DNA of 64,000 bases from Paenibacillus qinlingensis (GTDB taxonomy: Bacteria > Bacillota > Bacilli > Paenibacillales > NBRC-103111), in NCBI RefSeq assembly GCF_013204845.1, contig NZ_JABMKY010000004.1, positions 248,001 to 312,000 of the forward strand, in the 5' to 3' direction. Shown here piece after piece: positions 25,412 to 34,661 of the stretch; the stretch's first letter is position 1, and the number at the start of each line of letters is the position of its first letter. The notes under the pieces are model-generated. The model saw nothing but the letters and a program-made list of their open reading frames with translations. It was not told where the DNA came from and made no database searches. The translations under genes and the position numbers were made by a program.

Positions 25412-26452
25412 ATGTACAAATTGCGAATGTTCAATATGAAGTGGCAGCTGCTGAATTACTTTCTAATCTCGAGTGTAATAACGGTTTCAGGTATTTATAT
25501 CGTACTTGAATATTATGAGAAGGAACTGAGTTCTTGGGAGTTCCGTTTGTGGTTCGCTTTCGCGATTCTTGTTGTGAGCTTATCCGTAGGTTTCATTGCA
25601 ACTAGAAGATGGCAGCGCAAGGTAGATGAGCTTCATGTTGCGATGCTGGAATTGTCGAAAGGGAATTTCTCTGTTCGAATCGATATGGAGCCAGTAGAGC
25701 CCTTCCTATACTTATATGATGCTTTTAACAGCATGGCAACTTCGATTGAAGAACGCGTCCAACTGATGCAAAAGTTAGGGGAAGCCGAAGCAATACGAGA
25801 TCAGGAGCTGACAGAGAGCGCTGTGATGGAAGAAAGACGCAGACTGGCGAGAGATCTCCATGATACAGTGAGCCAAGAGCTATTCGCGATCCATATGTCG
25901 GCTTCTTCTCTTCCCAAAATATTAGAAAGAAATCCAACGGCTGCACCAGCGCTAATGAATCAGCTCATTGAGATGTCCCATCATGCTCAGAAGCAGATGC
26001 GAGGCCTCATTTCACAACTAAGACCGATCGAATTAAAGGATATGAGCTTACAAGAAGCCTTGGAGAAATGGTTTCCGGAATATTGCCGGACCCATGAACT
26101 TCAGGGTCAACTTGATGTTTCGCTGCCTGAAATGATTTCGGAGGCGATAGAACATCAGTTTTTTCTTATAATCCAAGAAGGGCTTGCGAATGTCATTAAA
26201 CATGCCTCGGCCAAACAAGTTCGATTGGCGATCTATGAAAGAGAGCATCAATATGTGCTGCAATTGCAGGATGATGGTCAAGGTTTTGAACGAAGAGACA
26301 TTCCTTCTGCTTCCCACGGCCTGTCAACTATGAGAGAACGAGCACAAAAGCTAGGCGGAGAAGTGGAGATTGATAGCAAATTAGGCTCAGGAACTCGTGT
26401 GCGCGTTCGTATTCCGCGATTTTCAGGGCATTCAGGGGGAAAACAAGAATGA
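25412..26452 (+). CDS. liaS: LiaS-like sensor histidine kinase
   Basis: 346 aa. Two membrane helices (about 13-32 and 46-64) with a very short extracellular loop, the hallmark of intramembrane-sensing kinases. Then HAMP (65-115) and HisKA_3 with phospho-acceptor His150 in ARDLHDTVSQE, and an HATPase domain with IIQEGLANVIKHA, DDGQGF and GLSTMRERAQKLGG. It senses envelope stress through LiaF and phosphorylates LiaR. The stop overlaps the liaR start by 4 bases. Confidence 0.94.
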   Translation: MYKLRMFNMKWQLLNYFLISSVITVSGIYIVLEYYEKELSSWEFRLWFAFAILVVSLSVGFIATRRWQRKVDELHVAMLELSKGNFSVRIDMEPVEPFLYLYDAFNSMATSIEERVQLMQKLGEAEAIRDQELTESAVMEERRRLARDLHDTVSQELFAIHMSASSLPKILERNPTAAPALMNQLIEMSHHAQKQMRGLISQLRPIELKDMSLQEALEKWFPEYCRTHELQGQLDVSLPEMISEAIEHQFFLIIQEGLANVIKHASAKQVRLAIYEREHQYVLQLQDDGQGFERRDIPSASHGLSTMRERAQKLGGEVEIDSKLGSGTRVRVRIPRFSGHSGGKQE

Positions 26453-27099
26453 ATCCGAACATTAAAGTAATGATTGTGGACGATCACGACATGGTACGAG
26501 TGGGACTGCGTACTTACATTTCATTGGAGCCTGGTTTAGAAGTAGTGGGGGAAGCGTCGAATGGGCAATCTGCCTTTGATCAGTTGAAGGAAGAAAGCCT
26601 AACATCACTGCCAGATGTCATTCTAATGGATTTAACGATGCCGGTATTGGATGGGATTGGTGCGACGAAGCTAATTTGTGAGAAGTTTCCACAGATAAAG
26701 GTTATTATGCTGACCTCTTTTCTGGAGGAAGCCAAGGTACTGGAAGCTGTTGAATCCGGAGCTATTAGTTATATGTTGAAGACTGTTTCTTCCGATCAGT
26801 TGATTCACGCGATTCAGAGTGCACACCGCGGTATGCCTGTCATGAATGCTGAAGTGTCGCAAGCTTTGACTAGAGGCATTAGACAGCGGAGTGAATTACC
26901 GGAACAGGAAGGCTTAACAGCTCGGGAACGTGAAGTACTTCTTTTGATTGCCGAAGGGAAAAGCAACAAGGATATTTCCGAGGAGCTTTTTATTAGTATC
27001 AAAACAGTGAAAACACACGTAAGCAACTTGTTGATGAAGTGTGAGCTTGATGATCGGACGCAATTAGCGATTTTCGCTCATCGCAAAGGATGGGTTTAA
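26449..27099 (+). CDS. liaR: LiaR-like response regulator, NarL/FixJ family
   Basis: 216 aa. Receiver domain with Asp61 as phospho-acceptor (VILMDLTMPVLDG), conserved acidic DDH at 11-13, and a C-terminal LuxR-type helix-turn-helix (LTAREREVLLLIAEGKSNKD, then SIKTVKTHVSNLLMK). It is the partner of the preceding kinase (ATGA overlap). Its phospho-Asp is a few residues later than in most relatives because of a short insertion (KEESLTSLP). There is no liaIH-type target gene beside it; the YugN-like gene follows after 100 bases. Confidence 0.94.
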   Translation: MNPNIKVMIVDDHDMVRVGLRTYISLEPGLEVVGEASNGQSAFDQLKEESLTSLPDVILMDLTMPVLDGIGATKLICEKFPQIKVIMLTSFLEEAKVLEAVESGAISYMLKTVSSDQLIHAIQSAHRGMPVMNAEVSQALTRGIRQRSELPEQEGLTAREREVLLLIAEGKSNKDISEELFISIKTVKTHVSNLLMKCELDDRTQLAIFAHRKGWV

Positions 27100-27201
27100 C
27101 AGAACGAACAAATTGAGAGACTATCGCACATAAAAACGTCGATTTGGCACATTCTATGCGTAAGTAAAATAATATGAGCGCTTAAGGAGTGTAGAGTCGC
27201 T

Positions 27202-27615
27202 ATGAAACCACTAACTTCCTCACTGGAGCAGGTACAGGAAACATTTGATAAGGTGCGTGCCCAGCTAGAACAATTTAATTTTAACTTGGGTGGCGGTTGG
27301 GATTATGACCATGGCTACTTTGATCGATCGCTGGATGAGGCGAATAAAGTTTGGCTGCGAATTCCCGTTCAAGTCATCACGGGCAGAATTGAAGGCGATG
27401 TGGAAGCGACGGATGCGGTCGTTGAGGTAGGTACTCCTTTTGTTCTGAAACATGTATATAATGAAGGATTAGATTCTGAAGCTGACATGGAAACAGCAGG
27501 CGCATTGGTGGATCAGTTCCAAGCACCACTGGATTCTGATGCTAGTATTGAGGAGAAATGGGTGAAAGAAGCCGCAAACGTATTAAAGACAGTTGAAAGT
27601 GCATGGATTCATTAA
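27202..27615 (+). CDS. YugN-like family protein
   Basis: 137 aa cytosolic protein resembling the YugN family of Bacillales: LEQFNFNLGGGWDYDHGYFD at residues 22-41, then VWLRIPVQVITGRIEGDVEA, TPFVLKHVYNEGLD and a C-terminal EEKWVKEAANVLKTVE. Function unknown in the family. The ribosome binding site is AAGGAGTG, 11 bases before the ATG. It sits alone between liaR and htrA; no clear hairpin separates it from liaR, so read-through from the lia operon is possible. Confidence 0.7.
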   Translation: MKPLTSSLEQVQETFDKVRAQLEQFNFNLGGGWDYDHGYFDRSLDEANKVWLRIPVQVITGRIEGDVEATDAVVEVGTPFVLKHVYNEGLDSEADMETAGALVDQFQAPLDSDASIEEKWVKEAANVLKTVESAWIH

Positions 27616-27754
27616 TAAATGTCCTATTTTTACCTCCATTTTATTGTTTTTTAATATTCGTTTAAGGTTGTGAGTGCATGATAGACACATAGAGAACAAC
27701 ATGATCCTTCAAAGAGAACATGCACTTATAACTTTAATTATGGAGGTAAGACCC

Positions 27755-29350
27755 ATGGATGAAAATAAAAAAGACTACAGTGACTTTTTTAAGCCGCAGA
27801 ATAACGATAACAACGAGGATACTGCACGTGAGCAGTCTCGAGCGAATGAGGGGCAAGAGCCTAACAAAGAAAGACCTTCCTACTATTACTCCTATGGGCC
27901 TTACAAATCTGCTTTTAATGAAGAAAATGAAGGTCAATCCTTAACAACTTCTTCTACAAGCTCGGAAGGTACTTCAAATGTAGAAGTAACACCGCCTAAG
28001 ACGCTGCGTCCCTTCAGCTTTGGTTCGGAGAATGCACCTCAAGGTCCAGCGGCGTGGGATCCTAATGCGAAGAAGCGTTCTTCGGTAAAAAGCATTTTTG
28101 CAGCATTCATGGCAGGAGCGCTCGTTGTAGGTGCGTTAATGTTTACAGCGGATAAAACGAACATGTTTTCAGGTAATCAACCACTAGCTTCTGGTTCAAG
28201 TTCAGCGACAACCGTAGCTAATAGCTCCAATAGCAATGGCGGTGAAGTAAAGAATGCTGCTCTTGATGTGGTTCGCCCAGGTAATATTGCTGCGATCGCT
28301 CAAAATGCAGGACCAGCCATTGTAAAAGTTGAATCACTCGTGAAGCCGAAGGCATCGAGTCGCAGCAATGGTGGAAACTCACTGTTCGATGATCCATTCT
28401 TCCGTCAGTTCTTTGGCGATAATGGTGGTGGTCAAACGACACCTAAGAGTGGTCAGAATGACGCAGGAAGCGGACAATTGCAACCAGCGGGTATGGGAAC
28501 TGGCTTTATTTTCGAAAAAACAGGCTATATCTTAACGAATGAGCATGTAGTTGACGGCGCGGATGAAATTCAAATTACCGTAGAAGGCTATGATAAGCCT
28601 TTTAAAGCGAAATTGTTGGGTAACAGCTACGATTTGGATTTAGCCGTACTAAAAATTGAAGGAACGAAAGATTTCCCTATCCTTCCTCTTGGTAAAGCTG
28701 ATGACGTAAACGTAGGTGATTGGGTTGTTGCAATCGGTAACCCTTACGGGTTCGACCACACAGTAACCGTAGGTGTACTTAGTGCCAAAGAACGTCCAAT
28801 TAGTATCCCTGATGAGAAAGGGACGCGTGAGTATAAACATTTACTACAAACAGATGCTTCCATTAACCCTGGTAACTCAGGTGGTCCTCTCTTGAACCTT
28901 AACGGTGAAGTTATTGGGATCAATACAGCAGTAAGCTCACAAGCGCAAGGGATTGGTTTTGCAATTCCAACAAGCACGATTTCTTCTGTACTAGACAATT
29001 TGAAAAACAATGTAACTATTCCCAAAGAACCCGTTCCTTACCTCGGTGTTGGTCTGCAGGATATCGGTCAAGATTGGGTTAATGAATTGAAGCTTTCTAA
29101 TACAGATGGCGCTTTGGTTGGTAGCGTTCAACGTAAGAGCCCAGCATTCACAGCAGGCTTGCGTCAATATGATGTGATCGTTGATTTGAATGGCACGAAA
29201 ATCAAAAACTCTCAAGAGTTGATTACGAAGGTTCAAGGAACGAAGGTTGGCGATAAAGTAACGCTAGGCATTATTCGTGATGGTAAGCGTACGGAAGTCC
29301 CAGTTACGGTAGGAGATAAAAATACACTTGCTGAGACACCAGCTCAGTAA
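27755..29350 (+). CDS. htrA: HtrA-type membrane-anchored serine protease
   Basis: 531 aa quality-control protease outside the membrane. An acidic, Asn/Gln-rich cytoplasmic tail of about 105 residues precedes one membrane helix (SIFAAFMAGALVVGALMF, about 110-128). The trypsin-like domain has His264 (LTNEHVVDGA), Asp295 (DLDLAVLKI) and Ser375 (NPGNSGGPLL). A single PDZ domain lies at about 425-515 (VGSVQRKSPAFTAGLRQYD). The ATG at 27755 follows GGAGG; an upstream in-frame ATG would add 27 residues without a site. The adjoining CssRS-like pair is probably its regulator, as in B. subtilis. Confidence 0.95.
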   Translation: MDENKKDYSDFFKPQNNDNNEDTAREQSRANEGQEPNKERPSYYYSYGPYKSAFNEENEGQSLTTSSTSSEGTSNVEVTPPKTLRPFSFGSENAPQGPAAWDPNAKKRSSVKSIFAAFMAGALVVGALMFTADKTNMFSGNQPLASGSSSATTVANSSNSNGGEVKNAALDVVRPGNIAAIAQNAGPAIVKVESLVKPKASSRSNGGNSLFDDPFFRQFFGDNGGGQTTPKSGQNDAGSGQLQPAGMGTGFIFEKTGYILTNEHVVDGADEIQITVEGYDKPFKAKLLGNSYDLDLAVLKIEGTKDFPILPLGKADDVNVGDWVVAIGNPYGFDHTVTVGVLSAKERPISIPDEKGTREYKHLLQTDASINPGNSGGPLLNLNGEVIGINTAVSSQAQGIGFAIPTSTISSVLDNLKNNVTIPKEPVPYLGVGLQDIGQDWVNELKLSNTDGALVGSVQRKSPAFTAGLRQYDVIVDLNGTKIKNSQELITKVQGTKVGDKVTLGIIRDGKRTEVPVTVGDKNTLAETPAQ

Positions 29351-29371
29351 GCTCCAAGCATTTAATTGAAG

Positions 29372-29416
29372 GAAGTAGAGTCCGCGGCCTCAAGCTTGCA
29401 GGCTCTGCTTCTTTTT
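29372..29416 (+). terminator. Terminator of htrA
   Basis: GAAGTAGAG and CTCTGCTTC form the outer stem with an inner CCT/AGG closing, followed by TTTTT. Stem imperfect. Confidence 0.65.
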
Positions 29417-29464
29417 GCTAGGCGGTAATTTTGCTACAATAGAGGGTAGAATGGGGGCGGACCA

Positions 29465-30154
29465 ATGAGAGAGAATATTATGGTTATTGATGATGATGAG
29501 AAAATCACATCCATGCTGAGACGTGGCCTGGCTTTTGAAGGCTATTTGGTTACGACAGCAGCTAATGGTTTAGAGGGTCTTAAGCAAATGTTGGTGACAG
29601 AACCGCAGCTTATTATTTTGGACGTCATGATGCCTCACATCGATGGATGGGAAGTCGTTCGTCGGATTCGTGAAAGTGGCAGCGAAGTGCCGATCCTCAT
29701 GCTAACTGCGAAAGATGATATTAGCGATCGTGTCAAGGGTCTGGATTTGGGCGCAGATGATTATTTGGTCAAGCCATTTGCTTTGGAAGAATTGCTTGCG
29801 AGAGTGCGAGTATTACTTCGTCGGAGAACGGAAAGACCTGAACAGATGAACAATCGGCTCAGCTTTGAAGATGCGATTCTGGATTTAGATACCCGTGAGG
29901 TTTTCCGCGCAGAGAAGCTGATTGAATTAACAACGAAAGAGTTCGATTTATTGCATTTATTCATGCAGAATCCGAAGCGAGTTCTGTCGCGAGATATCAT
30001 TATGGAGAAGATTTGGGGCTACGATTATAGCGGTGAGTCTAACGTCTTAGAGGTGTACATAGCTTTGTTGCGCCAGAAAACAGAAGAATTCGGCCACAAA
30101 CGTTTGATTCAAACGGTCCGAGGAGCAGGCTATGTATTGAGAGGGGAAAATTAA
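29465..30154 (+). CDS. OmpR-family response regulator (CssR-like)
   Basis: 229 aa. Receiver with Asp53 (IILDVMMPHIDGWE) and the Lys in LVKPFALEELLAR, then a winged-helix DNA-binding domain (LTTKEFDLLHLFMQNPKRVL, then RLIQTVRGAGYVLRG). The next gene, one base away, encodes its kinase. Its place directly after htrA points to a CssR-like role in the secretion-stress response, although the receiver alone cannot separate CssR from other OmpR members. The ribosome binding site is poor (GGGGGCGG). Confidence 0.9.
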   Translation: MRENIMVIDDDEKITSMLRRGLAFEGYLVTTAANGLEGLKQMLVTEPQLIILDVMMPHIDGWEVVRRIRESGSEVPILMLTAKDDISDRVKGLDLGADDYLVKPFALEELLARVRVLLRRRTERPEQMNNRLSFEDAILDLDTREVFRAEKLIELTTKEFDLLHLFMQNPKRVLSRDIIMEKIWGYDYSGESNVLEVYIALLRQKTEEFGHKRLIQTVRGAGYVLRGEN

Positions 30155-30155
30155 G

Positions 30156-31646
30156 ATGTCGCTTCGCCTGCGGCTTACGCTATGGTATTCAGGCATATTG
30201 GCCATCACGATGCTGCTTTTTGGCATTGTTCTCTATTTCTTCTTGAACTATTTCCTTTATGATCAAATTCGTCAAGATGTGAAAAGGGAGGCCGTCAATA
30301 GCTCCACTCGTATTCAAAAAAGTATCGCTCTTTCTCAGAAAGGGCTGGTTGTTGATCTCGAATTAGAAAGCAGAGATATTTATTCCACCAATACGTTTTT
30401 ACAATTATATAATATCGCGCTAAAGAGTTATAACCGATCAGCAAATTTACTATATTATGATCAGACGCTGCCTATTAGCCAATCGACAATTGATAAACTG
30501 CAACGCCAAGTAGATAAAATGGAAGATGAGATTGGTTATTTTGAGAAGACGAAAATTGTAAATCAGGATTTTCTGATCTACCATCTAGGCATAACCGATA
30601 ATAAATCCAAGCTCATTGGCATTCTGCAATCAGCTGTGCCGATCGGAAGCTATGAGAGAACGGCCGTCACGCTGCGCTATACGCTTATCATTTGGGCAAT
30701 CTTAACGGTTATCGTCGCTGCTTCCTTAGGCTGGTTCCTGGCTCGTAAGGCGTTGAAACCTATTGAGCGAGTGATAGATGCCGCGAATCAAATCGAAAGC
30801 GGAGATGATCTAGAGAAGCGCATCCACTATGATGGACCTCTAGATGAAATAGGCCGGTTGACGAATACGATTAATGGTATGCTATCGCGTATTCAAATTA
30901 CGTACGTGGAATTAGACGAAGCCTATCGTGCACAGCGACGATTCGTATCGGATGCATCGCATGAGCTTCGGACACCCCTAACAACGATTCGTGGGAACGT
31001 GGATCTGCTTGAGAAAATGTGGAAGCAAACGTCGGGAACCAAAGAACTAGCTACGCCAGACCAGGTTCAAATGTCCTTGGAAGCTATGCACGATATTGCT
31101 GGGGAAGCACAACGGATGAGCAGGTTAGTCAATGATTTGCTCGCGCTTGCGAGAGCTGATGCTGGTGTTCTAATGGAGAAACATCCGATTGAGTTCAAGC
31201 CGCTAGTTCACGAAGTCGTAAGAAGGGCGCAACTGCTCGAGCATACGGCTGAATGGCAAGTAGGGGATCTTGATGCGCTCGAAGATGCTATGGTTCAAGG
31301 AAACCGTGATTACCTGCAGCAATTGTTGTTCATCTTCATTGAAAATGCGTTCAAGTATACACCTACGGGCACTGTCGCCATTGAGGCGATACGCAGAAAC
31401 AGTTTTATTGGCATACGAATCTCGGATACCGGCATAGGGATGGATAAAGAGGATATTCCACATATTTTCGATCGCTTCTATCGCGCGGATTTATCTAGAG
31501 GGGTTACGACGGGTACGGGGCTTGGTTTATCGATTGCCAAATGGATCATTGATGAGCATGACGGATCAGTGGAAGTCACCACTCGGAAGGACGAAGGAAG
31601 TACCTTTTTAATCTGGCTGCCGGCAAACTTCCCACATGCCATATAA
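30156..31646 (+). CDS. Sensor histidine kinase (CssS-like)
   Basis: 496 aa. Membrane helices at about 10-33 and 176-196 flank an extracellular sensor of about 140 residues. HAMP domain (about 198-250), HisKA with phospho-acceptor His269 (FVSDASHELRTPLTTIRGN), and an HATPase domain with FIENAFKYTPTG, DTGIGM, FDRFYRAD and GTGLGLSIAKWI. GAGGGG precedes the ATG. It forms an operon with the regulator upstream. Sensing of misfolded secreted protein or envelope damage is inferred from the htrA neighbour. Confidence 0.92.
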   Translation: MSLRLRLTLWYSGILAITMLLFGIVLYFFLNYFLYDQIRQDVKREAVNSSTRIQKSIALSQKGLVVDLELESRDIYSTNTFLQLYNIALKSYNRSANLLYYDQTLPISQSTIDKLQRQVDKMEDEIGYFEKTKIVNQDFLIYHLGITDNKSKLIGILQSAVPIGSYERTAVTLRYTLIIWAILTVIVAASLGWFLARKALKPIERVIDAANQIESGDDLEKRIHYDGPLDEIGRLTNTINGMLSRIQITYVELDEAYRAQRRFVSDASHELRTPLTTIRGNVDLLEKMWKQTSGTKELATPDQVQMSLEAMHDIAGEAQRMSRLVNDLLALARADAGVLMEKHPIEFKPLVHEVVRRAQLLEHTAEWQVGDLDALEDAMVQGNRDYLQQLLFIFIENAFKYTPTGTVAIEAIRRNSFIGIRISDTGIGMDKEDIPHIFDRFYRADLSRGVTTGTGLGLSIAKWIIDEHDGSVEVTTRKDEGSTFLIWLPANFPHAI

Positions 31647-31692
31647 TCAGATATAATTAGAAGAAATACAATGGTTTAGGTAGGTGGAACAG

Positions 31693-32649
31693 ATGGAAGT
31701 TGTTCGAATATCCCCCAGAGGTTACTGTTATGGGGTTGTTGATGCCATGGCTCTCGCCATGCAAACCGCTAAAAATTTAAATCTTCCCAGACCTATATAT
31801 ATCTTAGGCATGATTGTTCATAATGCGCATGTCACTGATTTCTTCAAAGAGGAAGGAGTCATTACGCTTGATGGCGAGAATCGCCTTGAGATTTTGCAGC
31901 AAGTAGAGACAGGGACTGTTATTTTCACAGCGCATGGGGTATCTCCTGAGGTAAGACGCTTGGCGCGTGATAAAGGACTTACTGTTGTGGATGCAACATG
32001 TCCGGATGTAACGAAGACACATGATTTGATTCGTGAAAAAGTAGCAGACGGTTATGACATTATTTATATCGGGAAAAAGGGTCATCCAGAGCCAGAAGGT
32101 GCGATTGGCGTAGCACCAGATCATGTTCACTTGATTGAGAAGCTGGAAGAGGCTGAACACCTCAATTTGACGTCGAATCGAGTTATCATTACGAATCAAA
32201 CCACGATGAGCCAGTGGGATATTAAACATATTATGAATCGGCTGTTAACACTTTTCCCAAAAGCTGAAATTCATAATGAAATTTGCTTAGCAACGCAAGT
32301 TCGTCAAGAAGCTGTCGCGGAGCAAGCAAAGGAAGTTGACCTGGTTATTGTCGTTGGAGATCCGAAAAGCAACAATTCGAACCGTCTGGCTCAGGTTTCA
32401 CAAGAGATCGCTGGCGTCATGGCATACCGAATTTCAGACGTTTCTGAATTGAATAGAGAATGGTTGGCGAATGTTCGTAAAGTAGGTGTAACATCAGGGG
32501 CTTCCACGCCCACACCGATCACCAAAGAGGTCATTACCTATTTGGAAAATTACGATGCGAAAGATGAAACCAGTTGGGAAATTAAACGTACTATTAATAT
32601 GAAGAAACTAATTCCCCCTGTTAAATCAAAAGCAGCAAGTACCGTGTAA
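31693..32649 (+). CDS. ispH: 4-hydroxy-3-methylbut-2-enyl diphosphate reductase (IspH)
   Basis: Last step of the MEP isoprenoid pathway: makes IPP and DMAPP with a [4Fe-4S] cluster. 318 aa. The cluster cysteines are Cys12 ([10 protein letters not shown]), Cys103 ([12 protein letters not shown]) and Cys198 ([13 protein letters not shown]). [17 protein letters not shown] and TSGASTP are the substrate-binding segments. The ATG at 31693 is preferred over a GTG three codons upstream, which lies inside the ribosome binding site GGTAGGTGG. TATAAT-like sequence lies in the short gap after the kinase gene. Confidence 0.96.
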   Translation: MEVVRISPRGYCYGVVDAMALAMQTAKNLNLPRPIYILGMIVHNAHVTDFFKEEGVITLDGENRLEILQQVETGTVIFTAHGVSPEVRRLARDKGLTVVDATCPDVTKTHDLIREKVADGYDIIYIGKKGHPEPEGAIGVAPDHVHLIEKLEEAEHLNLTSNRVIITNQTTMSQWDIKHIMNRLLTLFPKAEIHNEICLATQVRQEAVAEQAKEVDLVIVVGDPKSNNSNRLAQVSQEIAGVMAYRISDVSELNREWLANVRKVGVTSGASTPTPITKEVITYLENYDAKDETSWEIKRTINMKKLIPPVKSKAASTV

Positions 32650-32712
32650 TTCCTGCTTATTCCACTCGACGGGATTGAAACTAGCATGCAAAGTTCTCAG
32701 AAGGTGAAAATG

Positions 32713-33225
32713 ATGAAAGCTCGCTACGATTGGAAAAGTACTAAACGTTGGTTCAAATTCAAATATTTACTTCTTTTACGTGCCAAGGGCGGTCCTTCCA
32801 TGGTGGCAAGAGGCTTTTCGATTGGTTTATTCGTTGAGATGTTTACATTACCGACTGCAGGATTTGCGTTTGTTCTTATTTTTCCATTGGTTTATCTACT
32901 AAGAGCGAACCTGCCTGCGGCTTTAATTGGCTTTGTGTTCGGTAAAGTCATCTATATACCTTTTTCCATTCTCAATAAGCAAGTCGGGGAATATTTAGTG
33001 CCCAAGCATTTTAAGATCTATCTGATCCACCATTTACCGCATCTCCTCTCTAATATTATTCGTAGCGGTTTGGATTTAATTGTCGGTGGGATGGTCGTTG
33101 GTCTTTTTCTTGGTCTTATTGCTTATTTCCCGGTCGTGCTCCTGCTCAGGTACCACACGAATCGCCGTAAAGAAAAACGTAGAATACGTAAAGATCAGTT
33201 AGCTCCTGGGGAATCAAAAGAATAG
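32713..33225 (+). CDS. DUF2062 membrane protein
   Basis: About 170 aa. After a basic start (KARYDWKSTKRWFKFKYLLL) comes the DUF2062 core: ARGFSIGLFVEMFTLPTAG, a hydrophobic span, an amphipathic loop, and a last span (GMVVGLFLGLIAYFPVVLLL) before a basic tail (NRRKEKRRIRK). Role unknown. The start is uncertain: ATGs at 32686, 32710 and 32713 are in frame, and AAGGTG favours the last. It is 60 bases after ispH in the same direction and may share its transcript. Confidence 0.82.
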   Translation: MKARYDWKSTKRWFKFKYLLLLRAKGGPSMVARGFSIGLFVEMFTLPTAGFAFVLIFPLVYLLRANLPAALIGFVFGKVIYIPFSILNKQVGEYLVPKHFKIYLIHHLPHLLSNIIRSGLDLIVGGMVVGLFLGLIAYFPVVLLLRYHTNRRKEKRRIRKDQLAPGESKE

Positions 33226-33235
33226 GTAATAAATT

Positions 33236-33270
33236 AGCGCTTGACGAATTCTCGTCAAGCGTTGTATATT
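33236..33270 (+). terminator. Hairpin after the DUF2062 gene
   Basis: GCGCTTGACGA and TCGTCAAGCGT pair around ATTC, an 11-bp stem with one mismatch-free core. The downstream TTGTATATTTACTTT is only partly T-rich, so termination is likely but not certain. Confidence 0.5.
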
Positions 33271-33285
33271 TACTTTAGCGGTTAA

Positions 33286-33322
33286 AAGCATAAAAGCGTA
33301 GAAGCGAACAAGCGTTGAAGCG
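33286..33322. repeat. Five AAGCG/AAGCA elements at exact 8-bp spacing
   Basis: AAGCA at 33286 and AAGCG at 33294, 33302, 33310 and 33318, a period of exactly 8, with the three bases between them varying. The stretch lies in the leader of the DAHP synthase gene, 57 bases before its start. It may be a protein-binding array or simple sequence expansion. Confidence 0.6.
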
Positions 33323-33378
33323 TGTCAGCAAAATAATAAGCAATTATCCCATAATAAATAATTAGGAGCGTGGATCAC

Positions 33379-34422
33379 ATGATCGCAATTACATCAAACA
33401 AAACTTCGGATGAGCGTATTCAGGAAATCGTGCAATTTATCGAAAAGCAAGGGGTTCAGGCGCATGTTTCCAAAGGAGAGGATCGTACGGTAATTGGGAT
33501 CATTGGTCAAGCGGATCCGAAATTAGCAGAACAGCTTCGCCAAATGTCAGGTGTTGAGCAAGTCGTGAAAATTTCGAAATCCTACAAGCTGGCTAGTCGT
33601 GATTTCCATCCAGCCGATACGGTTATTTCTATTAAAGGTGTGGAAATCGGTGGTGAACAACTTGTCGTCATGGGTGGACCGTGCGCAGTAGAAACACCAG
33701 AGCAGATCGATGAGATTGCTCGCTTAGTGAAAGCAGCTGGCGGACAGGTGCTCCGCGGCGGTGCGTTTAAACCAAGAACAGGTCCATACAGCTTCCAAGG
33801 TGTTGGTGTGGAAGGGCTGATCATGATGGCTGAGGCCGGCAAGAAACATGGCCTACTTACTATTACAGAAGTCATGACACCGGAGTACGTTGATGTATGT
33901 GCGGAATACGCGGACATTCTGCAAGTAGGTACGCGTAATATGCAAAACTTTGATCTCCTTCGCAAGTTAGGAACGATTCAAACACCAGTCTTGCTCAAAC
34001 GTGGATTCAGTTCTACGTATGATGAATTCTTGAATGCTGCTGAGTACATTCTCGCTGGCGGCAATCCGAACGTTATGCTTTGTGAACGCGGAATCCGTAC
34101 ATTCGAGACCTACACACGAAATACGTTAGATTTATCAGCAATCCCAGTACTTAAATCGTTGAGTCACTTGCCGGTTATCTCAGATCCAAGTCATGGAACA
34201 GGACGCAGAGAATTGGTAGTTCCAATGACGAAGGCATCTGTAGCAGCTGGAGCGGATGGATTAATTATCGAGATGCATACAGATCCGGACAATTCAATGA
34301 CAGGAGACGGTGTACAATCGTTGTTCCCAGATCAATTTGCCCATCTGTTATCTGACCTGGAGAAGCTTGCTCCATTACTTGGTAAGAAATTTGATACGAA
34401 GAAAGAGCCTATTTTGGCGTAA
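33379..34422 (+). CDS. aroF: 3-deoxy-7-phosphoheptulonate (DAHP) synthase, type I-beta
   Basis: First step of the shikimate pathway: PEP plus erythrose-4-phosphate to DAHP. 347 aa. An N-terminal ferredoxin-like regulatory domain (1-75) precedes the barrel, as in the Thermotoga enzyme where it mediates feedback inhibition. Barrel motifs: [70 protein letters not shown]. The usual B. subtilis chorismate-mutase fusion is absent. The ATG at 33379 follows AGGAG at 11 bases; an upstream GTG is too close to it. Confidence 0.95.
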   Translation: MIAITSNKTSDERIQEIVQFIEKQGVQAHVSKGEDRTVIGIIGQADPKLAEQLRQMSGVEQVVKISKSYKLASRDFHPADTVISIKGVEIGGEQLVVMGGPCAVETPEQIDEIARLVKAAGGQVLRGGAFKPRTGPYSFQGVGVEGLIMMAEAGKKHGLLTITEVMTPEYVDVCAEYADILQVGTRNMQNFDLLRKLGTIQTPVLLKRGFSSTYDEFLNAAEYILAGGNPNVMLCERGIRTFETYTRNTLDLSAIPVLKSLSHLPVISDPSHGTGRRELVVPMTKASVAAGADGLIIEMHTDPDNSMTGDGVQSLFPDQFAHLLSDLEKLAPLLGKKFDTKKEPILA

Positions 34423-34438
34423 TATATGGTTTTCGTTG

Positions 34439-34472
34439 GAAAGGTTTCTCCAGAAATGGGGAAACCTTTTTC
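34439..34472 (+). terminator. Terminator of the DAHP synthase gene
   Basis: GAAAGGTTTCTCC and GGGGAAACCTTT form the stem around AGAAAT, followed by TT and more T. Confidence 0.85.
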
Positions 34473-34507
34473 CTGTTTTTGGATTTATGGCAATTGTGGG
34501 AAAATAG

Positions 34508-34524
34508 TGTAAGAATAGCTTACA
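34508..34524. promoter_or_regulatory. GlnR/TnrA box upstream of glnA
   Basis: TGTAAGAATAGCTTACA fits TGTNAN7TNACA at every fixed position and is itself a near-perfect palindrome. It is centred about 73 bases upstream of the expected transcription start. This supports nitrogen control of this glnA by a GlnR- or TnrA-type regulator; the sign of control is not clear from position. Confidence 0.75.
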
Positions 34525-34552
34525 CTCCTTTAAAAAATACCTGACATAAGTA

Positions 34553-34582
34553 TTGACTGTGTTAGAGGAATCGCTATATAAT
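34553..34582 (+). promoter_or_regulatory. Promoter of glnA
   Basis: TTGACT (34553-34558), an 18-bp spacer and TATAAT (34577-34582). Confidence 0.75.
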
Positions 34583-34661
34583 ATGTGAAAGAAAACAAGC
34601 AAAAGTTGAACATTAATCATGCAAAGTACGTTGAATGTACGGAAATGGGAGGGTTTTTTAA

